A DNA stretch of 64,000 nt from assembly GCA_947472885.1 (NCBI GenBank), contig CANJBX010000003.1, forward strand, positions 1 to 64,000, in the 5' to 3' direction. The number at the start of each line of letters is the position of its first letter. Within the stretch, counting starts at the first letter, position 1. This document shows, one piece after another, positions 9,584 to 17,688 of this stretch. This DNA is from Hyphomicrobiaceae bacterium (GTDB taxonomy: Bacteria; Pseudomonadota; Alphaproteobacteria; Rhizobiales; Xanthobacteraceae). A program made the translations under genes and the position numbers. The notes below the pieces were generated by a model. The model saw only the letters and a list, made by a program, of their open reading frames with translations. It searched no databases and had not been told where the DNA came from.

Positions 9584-10036
9584 TTAGAAACCCCAAGTGT
9601 AGATGGAGAGGGGCTGGCCGAGGACTTTCACGAACAGCAGCACACACAGGATGGCGAGGCCGGCCGAGAGGATCAGCGTCTCGATCCAGCGCATTTCACG
9701 GCTCGCCAGTGCGGCAATGACCGTGACGACGATGACGGTCGGCGCCAGTCCGAGCCGCTCGATGAGCAGGGCGAAGACCACGATGGCGGCGACGATGAGA
9801 AGTTGCGGACGGTAGAGGCTGCGTTCGATTCCAGGGCCGCTTTCCAGCAGCGCACGTAACGCGAGGAACGCGCCAAGCCCGGCGAGCATCCAGCTCAGTA
9901 CGGTCGGCAGGTATCCGGGACCCATCTTGGTCGCCGCGCCGAACACGTAGTTGCGTCCGAAATACGCGGCAAGCAGGCCCACGACCAGAAACAGCAATCC
10001 CGCCCAGAAGTCCTGCGGGTTTTTAACGCGAACCAT
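9584..10036 (-). CDS. tctB: Tripartite tricarboxylate transporter small permease TctB
   Basis: Small membrane subunit with four predicted hydrophobic segments (FWAGLLFLVVGLLAAYF near the start, then LSWMLAGLGAFLAL, LLIVAAIVVFALLIERLG and the C-terminal LILSAGLAILCVLLFVKVLG), typical of TctB at about 150 residues. The start at 10036 is supported by GAGGGAG a few bases upstream on the minus strand; the frame is open further but without TctB-like sequence. It sits between the Bug receptor genes and tctA in the usual receptor-B-A order. Confidence 0.93.
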   Translation of the reverse strand: MVRVKNPQDFWAGLLFLVVGLLAAYFGRNYVFGAATKMGPGYLPTVLSWMLAGLGAFLALRALLESGPGIERSLYRPQLLIVAAIVVFALLIERLGLAPTVIVVTVIAALASREMRWIETLILSAGLAILCVLLFVKVLGQPLSIYTWGF

Positions 10037-10181
10037 AAAACTCCCTCTCGTGCTACACGGCACGTCCGGCGCCGTCGCGCACCGAACCCCCAGTTTATGT
10101 CGCCCCAACTTAGTGGCCCGGCTTTATCAGCCAGGCGAGTGGCTTTCACCCGCCAAATTCGATCCGTTATTGGGGATCAAT

Positions 10182-11144
10182 CTAGGCAACCTCGGCCACC
10201 TTATTCCAGCTTGTTATCGCCTCGGCGAGTCTCTTATTCAGGAACTCGGCGGACCCGACCACCGGCGAGGCACCCTGCGGCAACAGGAACTCGCGGGTAG
10301 CAGGCAATTCGACCACCTGGTTCAGCCATTTTTCAAGCTTTGCCATAATGTCCGGCGGCGTACCGGCTGGCGCCCACATCGCCCACAGCGGCGTGGTGTC
10401 CGAGGTGCGGTAGCCGAGTTCGTCCATGGTCGGAACATCGGGCAGGCCGGGGGCGCGCTGCGCCGTGGTGACGGCAAGGATTTTGACGCGGCCCTGCTTT
10501 TCCTGGCCGACCGCGAAAGGCACATCGGCAAACACGAAATCGAGCTGTCCCGCGGCAAGATCCGACACCGCGGCCGGGGTGATCTTGTAGGCTACCGGCG
10601 TCATCTCGATCCCGGCGCCCTTGGCGTAGATCACCGACCCGGCGAGGCCGACGGTGGTTGCCCAGCCAAAGGTCGCCTTGCCGTTCTTGGCCTGCAGGAC
10701 AGGGGTCAGTTCGGCGAGATTTCTGGCCTCCGTGGTGGCCGGATTGATCAGCAGCGCGAAGCCGTTTTCGTTCAGCGTCGTGATCGGGATGATGTCCCTG
10801 GTGACGTCGAAGGGGACGTTCTTGTAGAGCGCTGTATTGCCCGCAGTGGTGGCAGTCGAGGCCATCAGCAGCGTGTAGCCATCCGGCCTGGCCTTGGCGC
10901 CCGCATCCACGGCGAGGTTGCCGGATGCGCCGGGCTTGTTCTCGATGATGATGGTCGCGCCGCCGGATACTTCGCGCAGCTTATCGGCATACCAGCGCGC
11001 CAGAATGTCGGCGCCGGAGCCGGCTGCGAAGCCCAGCATGATGCGGATCGGCCGCTCGGGGTATTGCGCCTTCGCGCTGCCCGATGCGAACAGCGTCGCG
11101 CCGACCGCCATGGCGATACCTGCCAGCCGCAATCGACTTGCCAT
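10182..11144 (-). CDS. Bug-family (TctC) periplasmic receptor, copy 1
   Basis: Periplasmic solute receptor of the TTT system. A Sec signal peptide (MASRLRLAGIAMAVGATLF, cleavage after SAKA) is followed by the mature start QYPERPIRIMLG. Family landmarks are GFAAGSGADILARW, IIENKPGASGN and PDGYTLL. About 320 residues, usual for the family. The start was set at 11144, where the signal peptide begins, rather than the longer frame to 11213. It is the receptor gene nearest tctB, and so is likely its cognate partner. The ligand is unknown. Confidence 0.92.
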   Translation of the reverse strand: MASRLRLAGIAMAVGATLFASGSAKAQYPERPIRIMLGFAAGSGADILARWYADKLREVSGGATIIIENKPGASGNLAVDAGAKARPDGYTLLMASTATTAGNTALYKNVPFDVTRDIIPITTLNENGFALLINPATTEARNLAELTPVLQAKNGKATFGWATTVGLAGSVIYAKGAGIEMTPVAYKITPAAVSDLAAGQLDFVFADVPFAVGQEKQGRVKILAVTTAQRAPGLPDVPTMDELGYRTSDTTPLWAMWAPAGTPPDIMAKLEKWLNQVVELPATREFLLPQGASPVVGSAEFLNKRLAEAITSWNKVAEVA

Positions 11145-11333
11145 CGTTTTCGTCTTCCCTGACGCAGATCGAGGACCGCACCGGCTTTTCTCGGCGCGAT
11201 CCCCGGATTGCAAAACCTTTTATCTCACTGCGCAGTCGGCACCACTTCACGCAATGTCGCACTAGCCATGCGCAGTCAGGAGCAGCGGGGACCACCGTCG
11301 CGCTGACGTTGATCTCCGCCGCCCTGCAACTTC

Positions 11334-12308
11334 TTATTGAACCTCGATCTTTGCGACCTTCACGGCCTCAGCCCAGGCCTTCAACGCCAGCTCAAACTTG
11401 TTCTTGTATTCGGCAGGCGTGGCGACATACGGCGTCGCGCCCTGGCTGATGAGAAACTTCTGGGTTTCCTCGGACTTCGTGATTTCGTTCGTCAGCTTGG
11501 CAATCTTGTCGATGATGTCCTGCGGCGTGCCGGCCGGAGCCCAGATGCCCCACAGCGCGACGATATCGCCCGTGGTGGCGCCGGTGGTTTCCTTCAGCGT
11601 TGGTACGTCCGGGAGCGACGGCGAGCGGCTATCGGAGGCGTTGCCGATCAGCTTGATGCGGCCCTGCTTGGCCTGACCCGTGGCGAACACCACGTCGGCG
11701 AAGGCAAAATCGATCTGCTTGGCTGTGACGTCTGCAATCGCTGCGGCGGTCGCCTTGTAGGAGACGTAGGTCGCCTTTGCGCCGACCTTGGCCAGATAAA
11801 GCTCAGTTGAAGCGAGCGCGCTGCTGGTGGCGCTGCCGTAAGTCGTTTTCTCGCCCTTCTGCTTGATGAAGGCCGTGAGTTCCGCGATCGTGTTGATCGG
11901 TGAGTCCGGCGCGACTGCAAGCACGAACGGCGTTTCGCCGAAGCCGATGATCGGCACGATGTCCTTGCGCACGTCCATCGGCATATCCTTGAAGAGCGAC
12001 GCATTGCCGGCGGTCGTCACGGTCGAAGCGAACATCAGGGTATAGCCGTCGGGCTTGGCCTTCGCCGTGGCATCGAGCGCGAGATTGCCCGAAGCGCCGA
12101 CGCGGTTCTCGACGATGAAGTTGCCGTTTAATGCCTTGGCGAGCTTGTCCGAGTACCAGCGCGCGATGATGTCGGCGCCGCCGCCGGCCGGGAATCCGAC
12201 CTGCATCTTGACGACGCGGTCGGGGTATTGCTGGGCCTGCGCTGTCGCGGCAAACAGCGTTGCTGCGGCAGCCGCCGCCAGCATCAATCTGGAAAATCGT
12301 TCAGTCAT
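11334..12308 (-). CDS. Bug-family (TctC) periplasmic receptor, copy 2
   Basis: Second of three tandem TTT receptors. Signal peptide (RLMLAAAAAATLFAATAQA) followed by QQYPDRVVKMQVGFPAGGGADIIARW; VENRVGASGN and KPDGYTLMF are present. 324 residues. It clearly resembles copies 1 and 3 along its length but differs through the middle and C-terminal region, where ligand contacts lie, so a different ligand is plausible. Minus-strand, in line with tctB-tctA. Confidence 0.92.
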   Translation of the reverse strand: MTERFSRLMLAAAAAATLFAATAQAQQYPDRVVKMQVGFPAGGGADIIARWYSDKLAKALNGNFIVENRVGASGNLALDATAKAKPDGYTLMFASTVTTAGNASLFKDMPMDVRKDIVPIIGFGETPFVLAVAPDSPINTIAELTAFIKQKGEKTTYGSATSSALASTELYLAKVGAKATYVSYKATAAAIADVTAKQIDFAFADVVFATGQAKQGRIKLIGNASDSRSPSLPDVPTLKETTGATTGDIVALWGIWAPAGTPQDIIDKIAKLTNEITKSEETQKFLISQGATPYVATPAEYKNKFELALKAWAEAVKVAKIEVQ

Positions 12309-12341
12309 TTCTGGTCACTCCTGATGACAAAGTATTTTCGT

Positions 12342-12356
12342 TTTGCATTCTGCAAA
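12342..12356. repeat. Short palindrome between receptor genes
   Basis: TTTGCA-TTC-TGCAAA, a perfect 6-bp inverted repeat with a 3-base centre, lies in the 52-base gap between Bug copies 3 and 2, just after the copy 3 stop. It could be a small hairpin that separates expression of successive receptors. Evidence is limited to symmetry. Confidence 0.35.
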
Positions 12357-12360
12357 CCGT

Positions 12361-13332
12361 TTATTGCGGTTCGATCTTGGCAAGCGTGACGACGCGTTCC
12401 CACGTCTTCATCGATTCGAGTAGCTTTATTTCCGTGCCTTCCGGTGTGCCCGGTAGCGGATCGGCGCCTTGCGTGATGAAAAATGCCTGCGTCTCGGGCA
12501 TGGCGGTGATCTGGTTGACCCACTTTTCCAGCCTGGCGATGATTTCCGGCGGCGTGCCACGCGGCGCCCATACGGCCCACCACGGCGTCTGCGTCGCGTC
12601 AGGCAGCCCGGACTCCGCCATGGTCGGAATGTCCGGCGCACTTGAAGCGCGCCGATCCGCCGAATTGGCAATCATCTTGACCTTGCCCTGCTTGGCGAGG
12701 CCGGACGCATAGACAATATCAACGAATGCGAAGTCGATCTGGTTGGCCATCAGGTCGGAAACCGCCGCGGCGGTCGTCTTGTAGCCGACCTGCACGGCGG
12801 GAATATTCGCCGCTGTGACATAAAGCACCGAGGATGCAATCGCAGATGTGACGGCCCAGCCGTAGGTCGCCTTGCCGTTCTTGGCCTGCAGGTATTTCGT
12901 CAGTTCCGGAATGTTCTTGACCGGCGTCTCCGCGTTGACCAGCAACACGAAACCGAGCTGAGCGAATGTCGTGATCGGCTGGATGTCCCTCACCGAGTCG
13001 AACGGGAGGTTCTTGTAGAGATAGCGGTTTCCTGCCTGCGATGCGCTGGCGGCGAACATCAGGGTGTAGCCATCGGGTTTCGACTTCGCGAGCGTATCGG
13101 CTGCGATGTTGCCCGACGCGCCGACCTTGTTTTCGACGAAGAAGGTGCCGCCCGAGACTTCGCGCAGCTTGTCGACATACCAGCGCGTCATCATGTCGGC
13201 GCCGCCGCCGGCCGCGAGACCCAGCACCACCTTGACCGGTCGATCCGGATATTCGGCGTGCGCGGGTGTCGTTATTTGCGCCGCAGCCAGCGTCACGATC
13301 GCGGCGGCAAATCGCGTGATAAACAGATTCAT
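12361..13332 (-). CDS. Bug-family (TctC) periplasmic receptor, copy 3
   Basis: Third tandem TTT receptor and first gene of the operon. Signal peptide (LFITRFAAAIVTLAAAQITT, cleavage near AHA) precedes EYPDRPVKVVLGLAAGGGADMMTRW; FVENKVGASGN and KPDGYTLMF are visible. 323 residues. The 384 bases upstream hold the presumed operon promoter. The order receptor-receptor-receptor-tctB-tctA suggests that one permease is fed by several receptors. Confidence 0.92.
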   Translation of the reverse strand: MNLFITRFAAAIVTLAAAQITTPAHAEYPDRPVKVVLGLAAGGGADMMTRWYVDKLREVSGGTFFVENKVGASGNIAADTLAKSKPDGYTLMFAASASQAGNRYLYKNLPFDSVRDIQPITTFAQLGFVLLVNAETPVKNIPELTKYLQAKNGKATYGWAVTSAIASSVLYVTAANIPAVQVGYKTTAAAVSDLMANQIDFAFVDIVYASGLAKQGKVKMIANSADRRASSAPDIPTMAESGLPDATQTPWWAVWAPRGTPPEIIARLEKWVNQITAMPETQAFFITQGADPLPGTPEGTEIKLLESMKTWERVVTLAKIEPQ

Positions 13333-13716
13333 CGGCGCGCTCCCTGTCGAGTTTCCCTAGTGCCCGCGCTACGGCTGTCTGTTGGCCAGATCGTCGTTGT
13401 GGCGCGGCAATTTAGCTTAGCATCGGCGGAAAAATGTGTGCGGCATAATCGCGTCATGGAGCTATGCGCGGGAATGCAAAGCGCAGTTCAACCGCGTGGC
13501 GCGCGTTCAGGCGCGAAGATTTTTCCGGAACAGGAAACCGCGCTGCATAAAGTAGCAGCCGGTTCTGCCCAGGAAATGTAGCCCAACTACCAAGTATTTG
13601 ATTTTAATTGTTAATTTCAGCCAAAATGCCGATGCGCGCGAATTTCACCGCCAGTTGCGGAACAGGGTGTGTTTGCCGCACAACAACGGAGCTGCCGGAC
13701 AGCGCACGGATTGATT
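13333..13716. other. Intergenic region between Bug operon and atzF
   Basis: This 384-base divergent region must carry promoters for the minus-strand tct operon and the plus-strand atzF gene. It contains an AT-rich patch at about 13592-13626, unusual for this GC-rich window. I could not assign clear -35/-10 boxes, and open frames crossing it show no family-like sequence. Confidence 0.5.
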
Positions 13717-15516
13717 GTGACCGAAACAATTGCCGCGATCCTCGCCGCCTACCGCGCGCGGACCACAACGCCACAGGAAATGGTGGCACGTACCTTTGCC
13801 CGCATCCGGGACAATGCCGACCCTGCCGTGTTCATCAGTCTGCGGACGGAAGCCGAGGCACTGGCCGACGCCAGGACGCTGGAACGCGAAGGCGGCAAGG
13901 GCAGCCTGCTGTTCGGCATTCCCGTCGCGGTGAAAGACAACATCGACGCCTTTGGCCTCGCCACCACCGCAGCCTGCCCCGACTATTCCTAACAACCGCA
14001 GGCCGACGCTACGGCCGTTGCGCGGCTGAAACAGGCTGGCGCCATCGTCATCGGCAAGACCAACCTCGACCAGTTCGCCACCGGACTGAACGGCACGCGC
14101 TCGCCTTACGGCGTGCCGCGCAATCCGCTGAAGTCAGACCTTATCCCCGGCGGGTCGAGTTCCGGCTCGGCAGTTGCGGTTGCGGCCGGGCTGGTTCCGC
14201 TGGCGCTTGGCACCGACACGGCAGGTTCCGGCCGCGTCCCCGCCATGCTCAACAACATCGTCGGCCTCAAGCCGAGCCTCGGCCTGATCTCGACCTATGG
14301 CGTTGTGCCGGCTTGCCGCACGCTCGATTGCGTCTCGGTGTTCACGCTGACCGTCGATGACGCCTTTGCCGCGCTCAAGGCGCTGGCGGGGCCCGACGTG
14401 AAGGATGCCTATTCGCGTGCGGTGCCGCTCGGCGCGCTGGGCGCGGTGCCCGCGAAGTTTGCCGTCGGCGTGCCGGCAAAAGGCGCGCGCGTGTTCTTCG
14501 GTGACAACGCGGCAGCGGCTTCCTATGAGGCTGTGCTGGCGCGGCTGCATGGCCTTGGCGCAACCATTGTCGAAATCGACATCGAACCATTCTACGAGAC
14601 CGCGCGGCTTCTCTATGAAGGGCCGTGGGTCGCGGAGCGGCTGGTGACGGTGCGCAACCTGCTGGCGTCGTCGCCGCAATCGCTGCATCCGGTGACGCGC
14701 GAGATCGTCAAGAGCGGTGCGGGTATCAGCGCCGCCGACGCCTTTGCGGCATTCTACAAGCTTGAGGACATGCGCCGTGTCGCCGCGCATATGTTCCGCA
14801 GCATCGATGTGCTGGTCGTGCCGACTGCGCCGCAGGCTTACACCGTTGCGCAGATGCAGGCCGATCCGATCCAGCTCAACAGCCGGCTCGGCACCTATAC
14901 GAATTTCACCAACCTGCTTGATCTCTGCGGCCTTGCCGTGCCGGCATCGGTTGCCGCCGACAAGACGCCGTTCGGCATCACGCTGCTGGCGCCGGCGGGA
15001 CAGGACGCCATGCTCGCCAGCATCGGCCGGAAATTCCATGCCGACACGCGGCTAATGCTGGGTGCGCTTACCGTTCCGCAGCCACCGCTTGCGGTGCTTT
15101 CCGCCGAACCTGCTGCGGGTGAAATCGCGATTGCCGTTGTTGGTGCGCATCTCTCCGGCATGGCGCTCAACGGACAGTTGCGAAATCTCAACGTCCGTTT
15201 TCTCGAAACCGTGCGCAGTGCGCCGGATTACAGGCTTTATGCGCTGGCGAATACCGAGCCGGCCAAGCCGGGGATGCTGCGCGTCGCGCCCGGCACCGGA
15301 AAACAGCTCGAAATGGAATTGTGGGCGTTGTCAGTGGAGGCTTTCGGAAAGTTTGTTGCCGACATTCCGCCGCCAATGGCGATTGGCACCGTTCTGCTTT
15401 CCGATGGCCGCAGCATCAAGGGCTTTCTGGTCGAGCCGGAAGGTCTCGTTGGCGCGCGCGACATCACGGCGTTTGGCGGCTGGCGCGCGTTTGTCGCCAG
15501 CGAGCAGAAAGCTTAA
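13717..15516 (+). pseudogene. atzF: Allophanate hydrolase, interrupted by in-frame TAA
   Basis: Would hydrolyse allophanate, the last amide step of biuret/cyanurate or urea-carboxylase pathways. The frame reads from GTG 13717 (TETIAAILAAYRAR) to 15516 without shift, about 599 codons, matching AtzF length. It includes the amidase domain and the C-terminal allophanate-hydrolase domain (MALNGQLRNLNVRF...ELWALSVEAFGKFV). A TAA at 13990-13992 (codon 92) interrupts it where relatives have Phe-Ala-Tyr-Gln-Pro; here Tyr-Ser-stop-Gln-Pro, so one base change from a Tyr codon explains it. The catalytic Lys (about 73, in AVKDNI) lies before the stop, while the cis-Ser (about 147, GGSSSGSA) and nucleophile Ser (about 171, DTAGSG) lie after. 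Sequencing error is the main alternative. Confidence 0.88.
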
Positions 15517-15521
15517 ACACC

Positions 15522-15911
15522 TTACGTCTTCGGTTCGTCGATCGCGCTGACATGCGCGGCAACGACCTTCCAGCCATCCGGGAATTTTACCCACGACTGC
15601 ATCTGCCGGCCGACCTTGCCGGGTGAGGTCGTGCGGTGGAACAGCGTCGAGGCAATCGCGAATTCGCGGCCATAGGTTGTCAGCACCGTGCGCGATGTCG
15701 TGCGTTCCAGATTGGCCGGTGAGCGCGCAGAACGGAACGCCATGATATCGGCATAGCCATAGAGGTTTTCGCCGCCGCCATAGCGGATCGTGCGTGGGTC
15801 GTTGCGGAATAACTCGTCCAGCACTGCGACGTCGTTTGCGGTCAGTGCCTTCTCGTAACGCTCGAACGCGAGTTTTACTTCGGCAAGTACCTCAGGCAGG
15901 TCGATTTCCAT
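15522..15911 (-). CDS. atzH: AtzH/HpxZ-like NTF2-fold protein (DUF3225)
   Basis: Small 129-residue protein of the SnoaL/NTF2-like AtzH-HpxZ family. Recognisable stretches are VAVLDELFRNDPRTIRYGGGENLYGYADIMAFRS in part, RTVLTTYGREFAIASTLF and the C-terminal WVKFPDGWKVVAAHVS. AtzH relatives are encoded with AtzE-type amidases in cyanurate and oxalurate degradation, where AtzH has been reported to hydrolyse a carboxybiuret-type intermediate in some organisms. Here it is 13 bases downstream of atzE and only five bases from the convergent atzF end. Confidence 0.85.
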   Translation of the reverse strand: MEIDLPEVLAEVKLAFERYEKALTANDVAVLDELFRNDPRTIRYGGGENLYGYADIMAFRSARSPANLERTTSRTVLTTYGREFAIASTLFHRTTSPGKVGRQMQSWVKFPDGWKVVAAHVSAIDEPKT

Positions 15912-15924
15912 ATTCCGGTCCCGG

Positions 15925-17343
15925 TCAGATATTCGGGCGTGGCGACATCACAACGCCATTGCGTTCCAGTTCATAAGCAATGCGCAGTGCAATGTCCTCG
16001 CGCCATGGTGCACAGATGATCTGCACGCCGATGGGAAGCGGCGACAGCGGCACCGGCACGGCGACGACCGGCAGGCCGATAAAGGAGATCGGTTGCGTGT
16101 AGATGCCGAGGTTGGCGCGCACCGGCATTTCCATGCCGTCAAGTTTGAACGTCTGCTGGCCGATGTTCGGGGCAGTGCAGGGCGTTGCCGGTGCAAGGAT
16201 GGCATCGACATGGTCGAACAGCTTGAGGACTTCGTCGCGGTACCAGCGGCGGAATTTCTGCGCCTTCACGACCATCGCCGCCGGCACCATTGCGCCGGCG
16301 ATTAGCCGGTCGCGGGTTGCCGGATCAAAGTCCTCGGCGCGCGTACGCAGCCGGTCGAGGTGAAGGCTGGCGCCTTCGGTGGCGGTGATGACATAGGCAG
16401 CGGCGCGTGCCCGCGCTGCTTCCGGGATTTCGACTTCGCCGGCGGCTTCCAGTGCCGCGGCGACCTTGTTCAGCGCGGTTAGTGCTTCCGGGAACGCAGC
16501 TTGCTGGAAGTATCCTCCGGCGACCGTGACGCGAAGGTTGCCGATGCCGCGGTCGAGGTTGGCGAGTGTGGGCTCCACCGGGCGGTCCTGACACGCGCCA
16601 TCGCCGGCGTCGAAGCCCTGCATGACGTCGTAGGCCAGCGCGAGATCATGCGTCGAGCGCGCAATCGGTCCCAGATGATCGAAGCTGTCGACGAACGGGA
16701 ACGAACGGTTGCGCGGCAACCGCCCATAGGTTGGCTTGAGCCCGAACAGGCCGCAGAGCGACGACGGGACGCGGATCGAACCGTTGGTATCCGAACCGAG
16801 CGACAGCGTGACTTCGCCGCCAGCGACTGCCGAACCCGAACCGCCCGAAGAGCCGCCGGACATCCGCGTCGTGTCGTGTGGATTGCGCGAATTGCCGTCG
16901 TGGATGTTCTCGCCGGTGAAGTCGTAGGCGTATTCGCCCATGTTGAGCGCGCCGACCAGAATGGCGCCGGACTTTTCAAGCCGTTCGATCAGCGGCGAGT
17001 CGCGCCTTGCGGGCGGATTCTTGCGGTTGATCTTCGAGCCCGCGAGGGTCGCAATGCCGGCAACATCAAACAGGTTCTTCACGGCGAACGGCACGCCCGC
17101 AAGCGGGCCTAGCTGCGCGCCGGATGCGCGAGCCTGATCGATCTTCTTTGCCGCATCTCGCGCGCGTTTTTCGGTGACGGCGGTGAATGCATTGAGCTTG
17201 CGGTCCACCTTCCTGATGCGCGCCAGGGTCTGCTCGATGACGCCCAGCGCGGTGATCTCGCCAGTTGCGACCGCGGCGGCGATTTCGGAGGCCTTGGCCC
17301 AAGTGGGATCGAATTTGGGATTGAATTTTGGGTTGAAGGCCAT
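15925..17343 (-). CDS. atzE: AtzE-family amidase (1-carboxybiuret hydrolase or HpxY-like)
   Basis: Amidase-signature hydrolase of 472 residues. The Ser-cisSer-Lys triad is intact: Lys in GVPFAVKNLFD, cis-Ser in MSGGSSGGSGSAVAGG and nucleophile in LGSDTNGSIRVP. It follows AtzG by three bases, as in atzGE and hpxXY pairs, where the small partner is needed for a stable amidase. Expected reaction is 1-carboxybiuret to allophanate and ammonia; HpxY-type oxalurate hydrolysis is the alternative. The convergent allophanate hydrolase favours the former. Confidence 0.87.
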   Translation of the reverse strand: MAFNPKFNPKFDPTWAKASEIAAAVATGEITALGVIEQTLARIRKVDRKLNAFTAVTEKRARDAAKKIDQARASGAQLGPLAGVPFAVKNLFDVAGIATLAGSKINRKNPPARRDSPLIERLEKSGAILVGALNMGEYAYDFTGENIHDGNSRNPHDTTRMSGGSSGGSGSAVAGGEVTLSLGSDTNGSIRVPSSLCGLFGLKPTYGRLPRNRSFPFVDSFDHLGPIARSTHDLALAYDVMQGFDAGDGACQDRPVEPTLANLDRGIGNLRVTVAGGYFQQAAFPEALTALNKVAAALEAAGEVEIPEAARARAAAYVITATEGASLHLDRLRTRAEDFDPATRDRLIAGAMVPAAMVVKAQKFRRWYRDEVLKLFDHVDAILAPATPCTAPNIGQQTFKLDGMEMPVRANLGIYTQPISFIGLPVVAVPVPLSPLPIGVQIICAPWREDIALRIAYELERNGVVMSPRPNI

Positions 17344-17346
17344 GGC

Positions 17347-17598
17347 TCAGGCCTTGAATACGGGCGCGGTTTCGGCGGTGTCCGGCAACTTGAACGCGCC
17401 GACCGTCCTGGCATGCTGCAAGGTGACGCGAAGATTGGCCTTGATCGCCGGCAACCAGGCCTTCTGTGCGGGCAGTTCGAGCGCCCTGGCCGCAGCGGCA
17501 ATGAAGGCATCCAGCGCATCGGGCTTTTTTGGCGCTGCCGATTTGCGTTTAGCCGGCTTTGCCGCGCGTTTTCTCACGGTTTTTGTTTTTCGCGCCAT
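17347..17598 (-). CDS. atzG: AtzG-like small amidase partner (DUF4089)
   Basis: 83 residues with a Lys/Arg/Ala-rich N-terminus (ARKTKTVRKRAAKPAKRK) followed by a DUF4089-like helical domain (LDAFIAAAARALELPAQKAW, LPAIKANLRVTLQHARTVGAF). AtzG is a GatC-like partner that wraps and stabilises AtzE. The basic extension of about 25 residues is longer than in the compact AtzG I recall and may be partly non-conserved; a later start is possible. First gene of the atzGEH operon. Confidence 0.8.
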   Translation of the reverse strand: MARKTKTVRKRAAKPAKRKSAAPKKPDALDAFIAAAARALELPAQKAWLPAIKANLRVTLQHARTVGAFKLPDTAETAPVFKA

Positions 17599-17688
17599 GC
17601 CGCTGCTCCTCGCCGTTGCGTCCGGAAATAGCTCGTTGCAACGATCGGGCCAGACTATAGCATTCGGAAAAGCAACCCCGAAGCGGTC

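Noticed and set aside
13604..13789. Short minus-strand frame in the gap before atzF
   Set aside because: It overlaps the atzF start and has no recognisable features or ribosome site.
13990..13992. Stop codon in atzF as a recoded selenocysteine or pyrrolysine
   Set aside because: It is TAA, not TGA or TAG, and relatives have Tyr at that site; the nearby SelD is coincidental.
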